A stretch of 64,000 bases of DNA from Siphonobacter sp. SORGH_AS_0500 (GCF_002838835.1 NZ_NHPP01000023.1:1-64000), one strand, 5' to 3'; counted from the stretch's first letter, positions 8,004 to 17,396 are shown. A program made the numbers and translations. The notes: generated from the letters alone by a model not told the origin.

Positions 8004-8780
8004 ATGCAGATCGCTCAAAAGCTAACACTCTCGCTGTGTTTATCATTAACTGCCCTGGGTTATGTTTCAGCTCAGGACCAACGAGCTGTCAAGAAAAACT
8101 ACCTCGTTAAACCTGAAGAAACTGAGTTCTGGGACCCCGAAATTCCAACGGTAACTCCCGGAAAAGCTTACGGTATTCCCCCATCCGACGCCATTGTTCT
8201 CTTTGATGGTAAAAATCTGGATAACTGGGTTTCTGTAAAAGATGGCAGCCCCGCCAAGTGGGAAGTAAAAGACGGTGCTTTTACGGTTGTGAAAGGTGCC
8301 GGTAATATCTCCACCAAGCAGGATTTCCAGGATTACCAACTCCACATCGAATGGCGTTCACCTAACGAACCCGAAACACTAAAAAGTCAGGGTAAAGGAA
8401 ACAGCGGTATTTTCATGCAGGGTATGTATGAAGTTCAGGTGCTGAATAGCTACCAGAACCGCTCCTATCGTAACGGTCAGGCCGGGTCGATTTACAAACA
8501 AACGGCTCCGATGATTAACCCTATTCGTCCGATGGGTGAATGGAATACCTACGATATTATTTATACGGCCCCCCGCTTTAACCAGAATGGTGGCGTGGAG
8601 ACCCCTCCTTATGTAACGGTGATTTTCAACGGTATTGTTGTACAGAACCACACGAAAATTCAGGGTTCAACGGAATACATTGGAGCTCCTAAAAATGTCC
8701 CTCACGGCAAAGGCCCCATCAGTTTACAGGATCATGGGAATGCCGTAAGCTTCCGCAACATCTGGATTCGGGAGTTATAA
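8004..8780 (+). CDS. DUF1080 (3-keto-disaccharide hydrolase-like) secreted protein
   Basis: 258 residues with a signal peptide cleaved after VSAQ (about residue 24). The domain begins DAIVLFDGKNLDNWV (about residue 62), the opening strand of the DUF1080/3-keto-disaccharide hydrolase domain, a concanavalin-like jelly roll. Further family-like blocks are GNSGIFMQGMYEVQVLNSY and GPISLQDHGNAVSFRNIWIREL at the C-terminus. Some members act on 3-keto-glycosides; this one's substrate is unknown. Single gene, followed by a strong terminator. The leader holds a direct repeat of accaaaaat (7898-7920). Confidence 0.9.
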   Translation: MQIAQKLTLSLCLSLTALGYVSAQDQRAVKKNYLVKPEETEFWDPEIPTVTPGKAYGIPPSDAIVLFDGKNLDNWVSVKDGSPAKWEVKDGAFTVVKGAGNISTKQDFQDYQLHIEWRSPNEPETLKSQGKGNSGIFMQGMYEVQVLNSYQNRSYRNGQAGSIYKQTAPMINPIRPMGEWNTYDIIYTAPRFNQNGGVETPPYVTVIFNGIVVQNHTKIQGSTEYIGAPKNVPHGKGPISLQDHGNAVSFRNIWIREL

Positions 8781-8802
8781 GCCTTCCATTCGTTATAGAC
8801 CT

Positions 8803-8827
8803 AAGGGTAGAGCATGGCTCTACCCTT
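8803..8827 (+). terminator. Terminator after DUF1080 gene
   Basis: Perfect 11-bp stem aagggtagagc / gctctaccctt, 3-base loop, followed by T run. Confidence 0.9.
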
Positions 8828-8873
8828 TTTTATTTGCCAGCCAGTCAAACATCCGCAGATAACGTAGATGTCT

Positions 8874-8881
8874 TATCTTTG
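8874..8881 (+). promoter_or_regulatory. -7 element TATCTTTG of methyltransferase gene
   Basis: Exact TAnnTTTG match, 29 bases before the GTG start at 8910; no -33 TTTG at the usual distance. Confidence 0.5.
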
Positions 8882-8909
8882 CCGACTATCACTCTTAGCA
8901 TTTCATTAA

Positions 8910-9674
8910 GTGAAGCGATTAATCTCCTTAGTTCTTCGTACAGTACCCCGCCCCGTTTTACAACGGGTTAGTTATATTCCCCTGAAAATCACTGCTTTTT
9001 TCTTACGTGGAAATGACAAGGAATGTCCCGTTTGTGGCAAAACCTTTCGTCGTTTCTTACCCTACGGACGTTTACAGTCGAGAGCCAACGCTCTGTGCCC
9101 TAATTGTCTGGCTCTGGAGCGGCACCGACTCATGTATCTGTTCCTAAAAGAAAGAACCGATTTTTTCCAGGGAAAAAAGAAAGTACTTCACGTAGCTCCG
9201 GAGCATTGCTTCATGGAACGTTTCGAGAAAATACACGGAGATGGCTATATCACGGCGGATATTGAAAGTCCGCTGGCGAAGGTAAAAATGGATATTCACC
9301 AGATACCTTTCCCTGATAACACCTTCGATGTGGCCTTCTGTAACCACGTTCTCGAACACGTTGACGATTACCATCAGGCCACTCGGGAATTGCACCGGGT
9401 GCTGAAACCTGGCGGTTGGGCCATTATTCAATCGCCGCAGGACTGGTCTAAGCCTCATACCTTCGAAGATCCGACGATTACCGATCCTAAAGAACGCGAG
9501 CGTATTTTTTGGCAAAATGACCACCTCCGGCTCTTCGGACAAGACTATGGTCAGGAGTTAGCCAAAGGTGGTTTTAACGTTCGCGAGGATCGCTTTGTGC
9601 TGGAAATGCCCCGCGAAAAAGTGGAACGTTATGCCCTGCCCAGCAAGGAGATTATTTACTACTGCCAAAAATAG
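8910..9674 (+). CDS. SAM-dependent methyltransferase with N-terminal zinc ribbon
   Basis: 254 residues from a GTG start. Residues 39-66 carry two CxxC pairs (CPVC at 39-42, CPNC at 63-66), a likely zinc ribbon. A class I methyltransferase domain follows: VLHVAPEH in place of the glycine-rich motif I, ITADIE as the acidic end of strand 2, DVAFCNHVLEHVDD as motif IV, and LKPGGWAIIQSP as the late motif. Proteins of this layout are often found with glycan or lipid-modification genes, but here it is alone. Substrate unknown. The GTG start is chosen because the promoter -7 box is only 29 bases upstream and there is no better in-frame ATG. Confidence 0.85.
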   Translation: MKRLISLVLRTVPRPVLQRVSYIPLKITAFFLRGNDKECPVCGKTFRRFLPYGRLQSRANALCPNCLALERHRLMYLFLKERTDFFQGKKKVLHVAPEHCFMERFEKIHGDGYITADIESPLAKVKMDIHQIPFPDNTFDVAFCNHVLEHVDDYHQATRELHRVLKPGGWAIIQSPQDWSKPHTFEDPTITDPKERERIFWQNDHLRLFGQDYGQELAKGGFNVREDRFVLEMPREKVERYALPSKEIIYYCQK

Positions 9675-9794
9675 TGTCTAAGCCATCAGCTGGTTTTGGC
9701 AGACTGTTGATGATCGAACCGTGATTAGCAAGTAATATCTCACTGCTTCTTCATCCTGTCATTTTTTACCAGAACGCGAAAATCAATTAAACGC

Positions 9795-11084
9795 ATGAAA
9801 TATCACCCCATTCCGAACAAGCTATTTATCCGTAATCGCCATCGTTTAAGTAACCTGCTCAAACCCAAATCTATTGCTATTTTTCACTCCAACGACATTC
9901 TGCCGACCAATGCCGATGGAACGCTACGTCTGCGTCAAAATAGCGACCTCTTCTATCTCTCAGGTATTGATCAGGAAGAAAGTATTGTGGTATTATTCCC
10001 CGATGCTCCCGATGAAAAACACCGTGAAATTCTCTTCCTGAGAGAAACCAACGAGCACATTGCCGTTTGGGAAGGATATAAATACACGAAAGAACACGCT
10101 CGGGAAGTATCCGGTATTCAGACCGTTTACTGGACTCGTCAATTTGATACGATTATTCGTACCCTGATTTTTGAAGCCGAGCATATTTATCTGAATGCCA
10201 ATGAACATACTCGGGCAGACATCGTAGTGGAAACTCGTGAGGCTCGATTTGTACAAAAATATCAGTCACTGTATCCTCTTCATAAATTCGAGCGTCTGGC
10301 TCCGTTGATGCATAACCTTCGGGCCATTAAGCAGGAAGAAGAACTTCCGCTGCTTCAGGAAGCCATGCGAATTACCGAAGATGGCTTCCGTCGTTTGCTT
10401 TCCTTTGTGAAGCCCGGTGTGTGGGAATTTGAAATTGAAGCCGAATTATTACACGAATTCGTTCGTCAACGGTCCAAAGGCTTTGCTTACGAGCCTATCA
10501 TTGCTTCAGGAGCGAATGCCTGTGTACTTCACTACCTGGCCAACGATCAGCAGTGCAAAGCGGGTGACGTTATCCTACTGGATGTAGCTGCCGAATACGC
10601 CAATTACAATGCTGATATGACTCGTTCCATTCCGGTTTCGGGTCGTTATACACCCCGCCAGCGTCAGGTGTACGATGCTGTTCATCGCGTTATGAAAGAA
10701 GCTACAGCGATGCTTGTGCCCGGAAACCTCTGGGATGAATATCACTACGAAGTAGGTAAAATCATGGAAAGCGAGCTGAAAGGTCTGGGACTGATCAGTC
10801 AGCATGACATTGACAATCAGGACCCTGATTGGCCGGCTTACAAAAAATACTTCATGCACGGAACCTCTCACTTCCTCGGCCTTGACGTACACGATGTAGG
10901 CAGTAAATACCGTCGCTTCGAACCCGGAATGGTATTTACCTGCGAACCAGGCATTTACATTCCCGAAGAAGGACTAGGCATCCGTCTGGAAAACAACATT
11001 CTGATTACGGAAGGCGGCAACATCGACATGATGGCCTCCATCCCCGTAGATGCCGACGAAATCGAAACGCTGATGAATGCTTAA
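9795..11084 (+). CDS. pepP: Xaa-Pro aminopeptidase (peptidase M24B)
   Basis: 429 residues. The N-terminal AMP_N domain holds the typical LRLRQNSDLFYLSGI, and the C-terminal pita-bread domain carries the five dinuclear metal ligands: two aspartates in ILLDVAAEYANYNADMTRS, histidine in GTSHFLGLDVHDVG, and glutamates in TCEPGIYIPEEGLGIRLENN. It removes the N-terminal residue ahead of proline in the cytoplasm. The length matches the proteobacterial PepP type. Single gene, with terminator. Confidence 0.95.
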   Translation: MKYHPIPNKLFIRNRHRLSNLLKPKSIAIFHSNDILPTNADGTLRLRQNSDLFYLSGIDQEESIVVLFPDAPDEKHREILFLRETNEHIAVWEGYKYTKEHAREVSGIQTVYWTRQFDTIIRTLIFEAEHIYLNANEHTRADIVVETREARFVQKYQSLYPLHKFERLAPLMHNLRAIKQEEELPLLQEAMRITEDGFRRLLSFVKPGVWEFEIEAELLHEFVRQRSKGFAYEPIIASGANACVLHYLANDQQCKAGDVILLDVAAEYANYNADMTRSIPVSGRYTPRQRQVYDAVHRVMKEATAMLVPGNLWDEYHYEVGKIMESELKGLGLISQHDIDNQDPDWPAYKKYFMHGTSHFLGLDVHDVGSKYRRFEPGMVFTCEPGIYIPEEGLGIRLENNILITEGGNIDMMASIPVDADEIETLMNA

Positions 11085-11116
11085 GTTTTCAGCTTACAGT
11101 TTTCAATTTTAATTCT

Positions 11117-11157
11117 AAAAAAGACTCTGGCTCGTTCATGGGCCAGAGTCTTTTTTT
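11117..11157 (+). terminator. Terminator after pepP
   Basis: Stem aaaagactctggc / gccagagtctttt with a short loop, followed by eight T. Confidence 0.9.
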
Positions 11158-11192
11158 TGAAATCGGTTTGTTTGGGATGGTGTCGCGGAGGT

Positions 11193-11226
11193 GCGTATAT
11201 AATGTTAGTGCTAGCATTATATACGC
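11193..11226. repeat. Long palindrome gcgtatataatg / cattatatacgc
   Basis: A 12-bp perfect inverted repeat that extends to 15-16 bp through one G-T pair, leaving almost no loop. It lacks a T run and is AT-rich, so it is unlike the terminators nearby. It marks the left border of an AT-rich islet. Confidence 0.75.
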
Positions 11227-11261
11227 GTTTCTCAAGAATCGTAATGAAATTTTGGACTAAC

Positions 11262-11564
11262 TTATGAAATAATTTGATAGATAATTGCTGTTAACAATAA
11301 TAAAAGTAAATCTATCCAGAATAGATAAACTAATGCATTTACTCTATTTACTAAAATCAATTCATCTTTTAAATTAGAACGTGGTGTAATAGCGAATGGC
11401 ATTGCAGCTTTGATCCAAAAGAAAGGATTAGTAAAAGGGACAAAAAATATTTTCGAAAAGTTATCTCCATAATAATATCTTCCTAATCGTAAATAATAGT
11501 ACCCTTTTACATTCATAATAATTGGTAATGCAAGTATGATAACTAATATAATATTGTCCAGCAT
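11262..11564 (-). CDS. Unrecognised small membrane protein (AT-rich islet)
   Basis: 100 residues. A hydrophobic N-terminus (about residues 1-20), a tyrosine-rich stretch (GYYYLRLGRYYYG) and a C-terminal transmembrane helix (about 75-97) are visible; no family recognised. Base composition is far more AT-rich than the flanking genes, as is the next gene. A single gene between a palindrome on one side and a pair of ttcggatt hairpin repeats on the other, suggesting an acquired islet. Confidence 0.5.
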   Translation of the reverse strand: MLDNIILVIILALPIIMNVKGYYYLRLGRYYYGDNFSKIFFVPFTNPFFWIKAAMPFAITPRSNLKDELILVNRVNALVYLFWIDLLLLLLTAIIYQIIS

Positions 11565-11587
11565 AGATTAAAAGAGCTTCGTTTGGG

Positions 11588-11612
11588 CACTTGCTCTTTC
11601 GGATTTACAATC
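11588..11612. repeat. gctttcggatt hairpin repeat, copy 1
   Basis: ctttcggattt-acaatccgaaag: a perfect 10-bp stem (ctttcggatt / aatccgaaag) with a 2-4 base loop. A second copy lies at 12447-12472, on the other side of the unrecognised gene at 11773-12291. Confidence 0.6.
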
Positions 11613-11772
11613 CGAAAGCCTTCTGTCCAGGATTTGTAATCCTCGCTAACGCTTTTCTCGAGAATTTGCGTTGCAAATGAGAATAATACTTAGAGTATTG
11701 AAATCAATCTATACTTTTCATTATTCAGATTCAATAATTAATTTAATATTAGCAATAAATATATTTCAACTT

Positions 11773-12291
11773 ATGAAAGCATTACCTATCCTCCTATTAG
11801 CTATTTGTATTTGCTGTACTTTAAGTGAAAAAAAAGAAGTGACAATAGAGGAATTCAACATCATAGATGTACCACAGATTGAACAAGATTATGTTTTTTC
11901 AACATTTGATAAAGTTGATACTAACCTGAGTGGAGATCCCTTCGCAAAATCAAAAATAAAAGTTGACTTACAGACTATAGATGAAAAATCATTTTATCTT
12001 ACTATTAACAATAAGTCAACTGATACTCTTACGCTATCTCCCAAAAATGCTATTTATATCTTAAAAGACACTGTATCCAATGATGAAAAGATCAGTGAAA
12101 TATTTGTTCGCAAGTATAACTCTTCACATTTTAGACCTTTATTTTATGAAATAAATTTCCCTAGCAGTCCAATCTTATTACCTAAATCGGTTGTAAAATT
12201 TAAAATTAATTGCGGTAATTTTATTTATAAAAATCGTGTATTAGGTATTTTTTTTCAAAAAACAATTACCCATACTGGGGTGGCCAGTTAA
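11773..12291 (+). CDS. Unrecognised exported protein (AT-rich islet)
   Basis: 172 residues from the ATG at 11773 (MKALPILLLAICICC), which provides a signal sequence; an in-frame ATG 102 bases upstream would put this hydrophobic segment inside and is less likely. The cysteines at residues 12, 14 and 15 end the hydrophobic stretch but do not form a good lipobox. The mature part is mixed beta-like with NNKSTDTLTLSPKNA. No family recognised. Strongly AT-rich and flanked by two copies of a ctttcggatt hairpin. Confidence 0.5.
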   Translation: MKALPILLLAICICCTLSEKKEVTIEEFNIIDVPQIEQDYVFSTFDKVDTNLSGDPFAKSKIKVDLQTIDEKSFYLTINNKSTDTLTLSPKNAIYILKDTVSNDEKISEIFVRKYNSSHFRPLFYEINFPSSPILLPKSVVKFKINCGNFIYKNRVLGIFFQKTITHTGVAS

Positions 12292-12446
12292 AAATTGAGA
12301 ATTGGACATTATTTAAATAAAAGCCAAGTAAACTCAGTGTGACTTAAATATTTTCTAGAAAATCTCAGCGTCACGAACGCTTTTCTAAGAAATTAATCTT
12401 TTTTAGAAAGGATAATTAACTTAGTTCAACAAATTATAACCCCGCT

Positions 12447-12472
12447 CTTTCGGATTGTAAATCCGAAAGAGC
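12447..12472. repeat. gctctttcggatt hairpin repeat, copy 2
   Basis: gctctttcggatt-gtaa-atccgaaagagc: 12-bp stem with short loop. Same core as the copy at 11588. The following gatttataatcccc resembles the gatttgtaatcctc after copy 1, so the two flanks share about 50 diverged bases. Confidence 0.6.
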
Positions 12473-12497
12473 GGAGTAAAGGGATTTATAATCCCCC

Positions 12498-13031
12498 CTA
12501 ATGCCCAAGCTTCGCCTTTAAATCTGCAATTTCATCCAGCAGAAAATTCATTTTATCGTGTAAACGCTGAATTTCGATTTCTGCTTTCAGATTCGTGGCA
12601 TAATCGTTCCTGGCCCGTTGCCGATCTTTAGCTTCCTGTCGGTTCTGACTCATCATGATAATTGGAGCCTGAATGGCCGCTACGCAGGAAAGGATGAGAT
12701 TTAACAGGATAAATGGGTAAGGGTCAAAGGGTTTCTGTAGGATAAAGTAGAAGCTATTGATCGCAATCCAGATGATGAGAAAGGCCATGAAGCTGAGAAT
12801 AAACTTCCAGCTTCCCCCAAATTCCGCTACCCCATCGGCCATGCGATTACCGAAACTAGGCTGCTCGTCTGCCTCCGTTTCCGAAATTTTCTGCGTGATT
12901 AAAGTCTCATCGACAATCGTTTCCCTTACCCAGGAATGCACCTGCTGCAAGGTCTGATCCGAGCTTTCGAGTTCCGTTTCTACTTTTTTCAAATGAGCCA
13001 GCTTTCTGAACTTATGTGAGTCATTCATCAT
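12498..13031 (-). CDS. DUF1003 membrane protein
   Basis: 177 residues. The DUF1003 domain covers about residues 55-165: a first transmembrane helix (FILSFMAFLIIWIAINSFYF), the family motif FDPYPFILLNLILSCVAAIQAPIIMMSQNRQ split over a second helix, and a charged C-terminal coiled coil (AKDRQRARNDYATNLKAEIE). Family members are inner-membrane proteins of unknown function. It lies 34 bases downstream of dacB on the same strand and could be co-transcribed. Confidence 0.9.
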   Translation of the reverse strand: MMNDSHKFRKLAHLKKVETELESSDQTLQQVHSWVRETIVDETLITQKISETEADEQPSFGNRMADGVAEFGGSWKFILSFMAFLIIWIAINSFYFILQKPFDPYPFILLNLILSCVAAIQAPIIMMSQNRQEAKDRQRARNDYATNLKAEIEIQRLHDKMNFLLDEIADLKAKLGH

Positions 13032-13065
13032 TTTTAACGTTACTAAATCGTTATAATAATTTATT

Positions 13066-14544
13066 CTATAAGTTGACCATCATTACCATTAACTTTTCCA
13101 GTTCACGAGTGGAACTGCCGAAGTTTAAATCATACTGCTGAATATTGAAGGCAAATGCGTAAAGCTGCCCGTTTTTTCCATTGAAGTAGCCCGCAAAAGC
13201 CCGGGTCCCTCCGATACTTCCACTCTTAGCTCTGACATTACCGGCTGCTTTGGTACCCCTACCCATGTTCTTAACCGTTCCATTTTTCCCCAAAACAGCT
13301 ATGGTCGAATAGAAAGCCGGAAAGTAAGATTCCCGGGCGGCTACGGCCAGGATATCTGTCATCGTGTCGAGTGTAAGCACACTTTGGGGCGACAGTCCGC
13401 TTCCATCTTTAATCCGAAACCCAGCCAGACTTACGCGTTTCGATGTCCAGATTTTTTCCAGAGCTTTTACCCCATCCTGCGTCGTATTTCCGTAATTCAA
13501 CGCCACTCCAATGGTTTTCAGAAAAGCTTCGGCGTAGAGGTTAATACTTTGGAAATTACATTCGGTTGCCAGGTCTTTTACGGTGGGTGATTGAACTTTT
13601 GCCAGCGTATCCCGAAAAGCTAAGGCTTGATTTCTTCTCAAAAAATCGAAAGACGTTTGCGAGGTATCGCCCACCGTAATGCCATTTTCCAGTAATACTT
13701 GCTGCAAAGCGGTGGCCGTGAACAAACTGGGATTAGCCAGACTTCCCTGTACCCCGAATTCCGCCGGACCCTGGGGTACGTATCCTTCCAGGAAATACTG
13801 AGACCCCAGCGGCGTTGAATAGATAGTGACCTGATCGCCCGACCGGGGGCTATCGGTTTTCACGCGGTTAATCAAGGTATAACCGGGCAAGGCAGGTTCC
13901 GTACGAATCAAGCCTGCTGGATCATCAAGCTCAGTACCGGGTTTAAAAACAGCTCGGAATTTATTCTCGTTCATGTTCAGTCCACTAACTCCAGCTCCGT
14001 AATAGTTACCCAAATCCTCCCAGGGCCAGCCGCCGGGGATACTGTTTTCGTCAAAAACACTACCGTCTCCGATAACGCGACCCGTCATATGCCGTATTTT
14101 TTTATCTCGCAAAGCCGTCGCCCAGCTTTTTAATAAGGTGGGTAAGGTCGGTGTTGATTTAAAACGGCCACTGCCCAGCGAAGGATCGCCCGAACCCCGA
14201 ATCCACAGGTTACCAAACAGGGTATCATTTCGAATAACTCCGTCTGTCTCAAGCGTCGTGGTATACGTAAAGCTCTGATTCAATACGGCCAGAGCTGTTG
14301 CGGTGGTAATCAGCTTCATAGTTGAGGCCGGAGGCACCGATTTCCGATGGTGGAAAGCCAATACCGTTTGCCCGGTTTTCACGGACTTGATGCAGGCCGA
14401 AACGCTTCCATGCTGCATAAAAAAGCTGTTTTGCAAAGAGTCCAATCGGCGAATCAGAGCCTCCTGGGCCAACGTGTCAATGTTTTGAGCAAACGAGGAA
14501 GAAGCAAAAAAGACGGAAATAATCAGGAAATAGATGCGGTTCAT
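13066..14544 (-). CDS. dacB: D-alanyl-D-alanine carboxypeptidase/endopeptidase (PBP4, S13)
   Basis: 492 residues, periplasmic low-molecular-weight penicillin-binding protein that trims and cleaves peptidoglycan peptides. Signal peptide ends at SSFAQ (about residue 20). The three active-site motifs are present: STMK at residues 74-77 (nucleophile serine and lysine), SIN in CNFQSINLYAEAFL, and KSG in RAKSGSIGGTRAF. The insert domains between motifs 1 and 2, characteristic of S13, are present. A hairpin-free 280-base gap separates it from the divergent beta-CASP gene. Confidence 0.95.
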   Translation of the reverse strand: MNRIYFLIISVFFASSSFAQNIDTLAQEALIRRLDSLQNSFFMQHGSVSACIKSVKTGQTVLAFHHRKSVPPASTMKLITTATALAVLNQSFTYTTTLETDGVIRNDTLFGNLWIRGSGDPSLGSGRFKSTPTLPTLLKSWATALRDKKIRHMTGRVIGDGSVFDENSIPGGWPWEDLGNYYGAGVSGLNMNENKFRAVFKPGTELDDPAGLIRTEPALPGYTLINRVKTDSPRSGDQVTIYSTPLGSQYFLEGYVPQGPAEFGVQGSLANPSLFTATALQQVLLENGITVGDTSQTSFDFLRRNQALAFRDTLAKVQSPTVKDLATECNFQSINLYAEAFLKTIGVALNYGNTTQDGVKALEKIWTSKRVSLAGFRIKDGSGLSPQSVLTLDTMTDILAVAARESYFPAFYSTIAVLGKNGTVKNMGRGTKAAGNVRAKSGSIGGTRAFAGYFNGKNGQLYAFAFNIQQYDLNFGSSTRELEKLMVMMVNL

Positions 14545-14825
14545 TCGGGTTTGGATATACTGAGGATGCTCAAGTTCGGGTTTCTTTTGGTAGATTTGCC
14601 TGATTTGCTAGTCACTAACCATAAGCCACTGGTGTAGCCCGACGCGAATTTACACCGCTTTTCCGCCTGAATACGGGGCTGTGCCCTACTGAATCGAATA
14701 TTCTATTCTTCAGGCAGCAAAGTGGAAATCTCTTCTCGACAAACGACCCTTCGATTTTAGGTGTACCTAATAGAACCGGCCTTTCGACTAGAGTGCTTGG
14801 GCTATAGTGGCTTTGAAGATATACA

Positions 14826-16244
14826 ATGAAACTAACTTTTTGGGGTGCTGCCCGGCAGGTCACGGGTAGTATGTATTTGCTGGAGCTGGCGAATAATTAC
14901 CGGATTCTAGTGGATTGCGGCACCAACATGAGTCGCAGCGTGGAGGAAGAAGAAGAGCCAAAAGCATTATTTCCGTTTGATGTTACGACGATTAACCTGG
15001 TTTTGCTAACGCATGCCCACATTGACCATTCCGGTAACATTCCCAACCTCTACCGCGATGGCTACGAAGGACAAGTGCTCTGTACCTCCCCTAGTTATGA
15101 TCTGACCCGGCTGTTATTACTGGATGCCGCCCATCTGAACCAGAAACGATTAACCCGGGCTACCGGTGATTCCAACAAGAAAAGGAAACGCATGGCCCGG
15201 ATTGAGAAGAAAGGCGACATCTATCTGGATAAGCACGTCGATGACTCGCTGGAAAACTTTGTTCCGATTGCCTTCAATCAGAAATTTCAGGTTCAGGAAG
15301 GTCTCTGGATTACCTTTATTCCGGCAGGTCACTTATTAGGGGCTGCTCATATTGTGCTGGAAATTACTGAAAACGGAGAAACGAAAACCCTCTGCTTTTC
15401 GGGCGATTTGGGTCGTAAAAACTATCCGCTTCACAGCGAGCCTTTTCCCGTACCACAGGTAGATTACCTGATTTGCGAAAGTACGTATGGAGCCCGTCTG
15501 CACGAAGACACCCGCTCGCCAGAGGAAGCTTTGGCGGATGTTATTCGCAGAACCTGCATTAACATTCCCGGTCGGTTGATTATTCCAGCCTTCTCGGTGG
15601 GCCGAACGCAGGCGTTGCTGTTTACGCTCAACCGCTTATACTCGGAGCAAGGTTTCAAACCCATTCGGGTGTTCAGTGATAGTCCGCTGGCTCATTCCAC
15701 GACGAAAGTCTACGAACGCAATATTAAATACCTGAATCAGGAAGCAAAGGATTTCAAGGAAAAGCATGGTCGGTTATTTGATTTCAAGAACCTTACTTTC
15801 GTTGAAAGCGAAAAAGCCAGCCGGGCCATCTCCAACCATAACGAACCCTGCATCATCATTTCGGCTTCAGGGATGGTTTCTGGCGGTCGCGTCGAACAGC
15901 ACGTGGCAGCTAACATTGGAAACCCGTACTGTACCATTCTTTTAGTAGGTTATGCCGCTGAAGATACCCTGGGCTGGCGACTACTGAATGGTCAGAATAC
16001 TTTGCGTGTCAAAGACGTAGAACATACGGTACAGGCAAAGATTGAAAAAATCGATGTCTTTAGTGGTCACGGCGATCAGAAGGATCTGGTGAATTTTGTT
16101 AAATACCAGTCTCCGACGCGATTAAAGCGTATCTTCCTGATTCACGGGGAAGAAAAATCCATGCAGACCTTCGCTAATTTACTGAACGACGAAGGGTATG
16201 CAAACGTGGAAATTCCGCTTAAAGGGCAGAGTTACGATTTATAA
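14826..16244 (+). CDS. MBL-fold beta-CASP ribonuclease/hydrolase
   Basis: 472 residues. The metallo-beta-lactamase motif HAHIDH (residues 63-68) binds two zincs; further ligands are in IPAGHLLGAAH and FSGDLGRKNYPL. A beta-CASP insert follows (ESTYGARLHED, IPAFSVGRTQALL) and a C-terminal RNA-specificity (RMMBL) domain with VFSGHGDQKDLVNFV and a late HGEEKSM. This architecture matches bacterial homologues of CPSF-73, expected to act on RNA in the cytoplasm. Single gene; no obvious -7 box. Confidence 0.92.
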   Translation: MKLTFWGAARQVTGSMYLLELANNYRILVDCGTNMSRSVEEEEEPKALFPFDVTTINLVLLTHAHIDHSGNIPNLYRDGYEGQVLCTSPSYDLTRLLLLDAAHLNQKRLTRATGDSNKKRKRMARIEKKGDIYLDKHVDDSLENFVPIAFNQKFQVQEGLWITFIPAGHLLGAAHIVLEITENGETKTLCFSGDLGRKNYPLHSEPFPVPQVDYLICESTYGARLHEDTRSPEEALADVIRRTCINIPGRLIIPAFSVGRTQALLFTLNRLYSEQGFKPIRVFSDSPLAHSTTKVYERNIKYLNQEAKDFKEKHGRLFDFKNLTFVESEKASRAISNHNEPCIIISASGMVSGGRVEQHVAANIGNPYCTILLVGYAAEDTLGWRLLNGQNTLRVKDVEHTVQAKIEKIDVFSGHGDQKDLVNFVKYQSPTRLKRIFLIHGEEKSMQTFANLLNDEGYANVEIPLKGQSYDL

Positions 16245-16335
16245 TAACTTCGTAATGAGCCACCCATTCAACCGCAAATCCGTTAAAACTAGGTAGCTAA
16301 ACGTCAAAAGAACTGCGATCACCCGCTTTTCTTAT

Positions 16336-16343
16336 TACTTTTG
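16336..16343 (+). promoter_or_regulatory. -7 element TACTTTTG of accA
   Basis: Exact TAnnTTTG match, 65 bases before the chosen accA start. Confidence 0.5.
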
Positions 16344-16407
16344 CACCGCCCTAACCATTTTTGGTACGTAGCCCCTGGCTAACGAATAGGAACCCAGAAA
16401 CTTGTTT

Positions 16408-17361
16408 ATGCGAACTTTACTCGACTTTGAACGGCCCATAGCCGAACTGGAATCCCGGATTGAGGAAATGAAACGGCTGGCCGCCGAAAAAAATCTAGAC
16501 GTTTCTTCGGCCACCACGGTATTAGAAAACCAACTAGTAGATCTTAAAAAAGAGACGTTCCGTAACCTGACTCGCTGGCAGCGGGTCCAAGTTTCACGTC
16601 ACCCCGATCGCCCTTATACACAGGATTATATCCACCGCATCTGCACGGACTTCATTGAAATTCACGGAGATCGCCAGGTAGCTGACGATAAAGCCATCGT
16701 CGGTGGTTTTGCCACTCTGGATGGGCAGCCCGTCATGATCATTGGTCAGCAAAAAGGCCGTAATACAAAAGAACGTCAGTTCCGTAACTTCGGAATGCCC
16801 AACCCTGAGGGTTACCGCAAAGCCCTTCGCCTGATGAAAATGGCGGAGAAATTCAATGTCCCTATTGTTACCTTGATTGACACGCCCGGTGCATTTCCCG
16901 GCTTGGAAGCGGAAGAACGCGGTCAGGGAGAAGCCATCGCTCGTAACTTACGGGAAATGTTCATGCTGAAAGTTCCCGTGATCTGTGTCATCATCGGCGA
17001 AGGTGCGTCTGGTGGTGCTTTAGGGATTGCCATTGGCGATCAGGTATTAATGCTGGAAAACACCTGGTATTCTGTTATTTCACCCGAATCCTGCTCTTCT
17101 ATTCTCTGGAGAAGCTGGGATTACAAAGAACAGGCAGCCGAAGCTCTTAAGTTAACGGCAACGGACATGAGTAATAATGGTCTGATTGATGGAATCATTC
17201 CTGAACCACTGGGAGGAGCTCACCTCGACCACGACCGAATGGCTGAAATTCTCAAGAATGAATTACTTACCCGTATTCATAACTTATTAGCCCTGTCTCC
17301 CGAAGAACGCATCGATCAACGAATCGAGAAGTTCTCGAAAATGGGCGTTTTTTCAGAATAA
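16408..17361 (+). CDS. accA: Acetyl-CoA carboxylase carboxyltransferase subunit alpha
   Basis: 317 residues of the alpha subunit of the carboxyltransferase half-reaction that transfers carboxyl from biotin to acetyl-CoA, the committed step of fatty-acid synthesis. The N-terminal LDFERPIAELESRIEEM coiled region and the crotonase-like core are present, with IDTPGAFPGLEAEERGQGEAIARNL and GEGASGGALGI as signature blocks. I start at ATG 16408 (MRTLLDFE) and not the TTG two codons before. accD is not in the window, so the subunit genes are separated. A terminator follows at 17367. Confidence 0.97.
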   Translation: MRTLLDFERPIAELESRIEEMKRLAAEKNLDVSSATTVLENQLVDLKKETFRNLTRWQRVQVSRHPDRPYTQDYIHRICTDFIEIHGDRQVADDKAIVGGFATLDGQPVMIIGQQKGRNTKERQFRNFGMPNPEGYRKALRLMKMAEKFNVPIVTLIDTPGAFPGLEAEERGQGEAIARNLREMFMLKVPVICVIIGEGASGGALGIAIGDQVLMLENTWYSVISPESCSSILWRSWDYKEQAAEALKLTATDMSNNGLIDGIIPEPLGGAHLDHDRMAEILKNELLTRIHNLLALSPEERIDQRIEKFSKMGVFSE

Positions 17362-17366
17362 TACGA

Positions 17367-17396
17367 ATGGTTTCGGGTTGCGGCTCGAAACCATTT
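17367..17396 (+). terminator. Terminator after accA
   Basis: Stem atggtttcg / cgaaaccat around a 10-base loop, followed by tttttcc. Confidence 0.8.

Noticed and set aside
14693..14710. Near-palindrome gaatcgaatattctattc between dacB and the beta-CASP gene
   Set aside because: Two mismatches in an AT-rich region without other support; could be chance.
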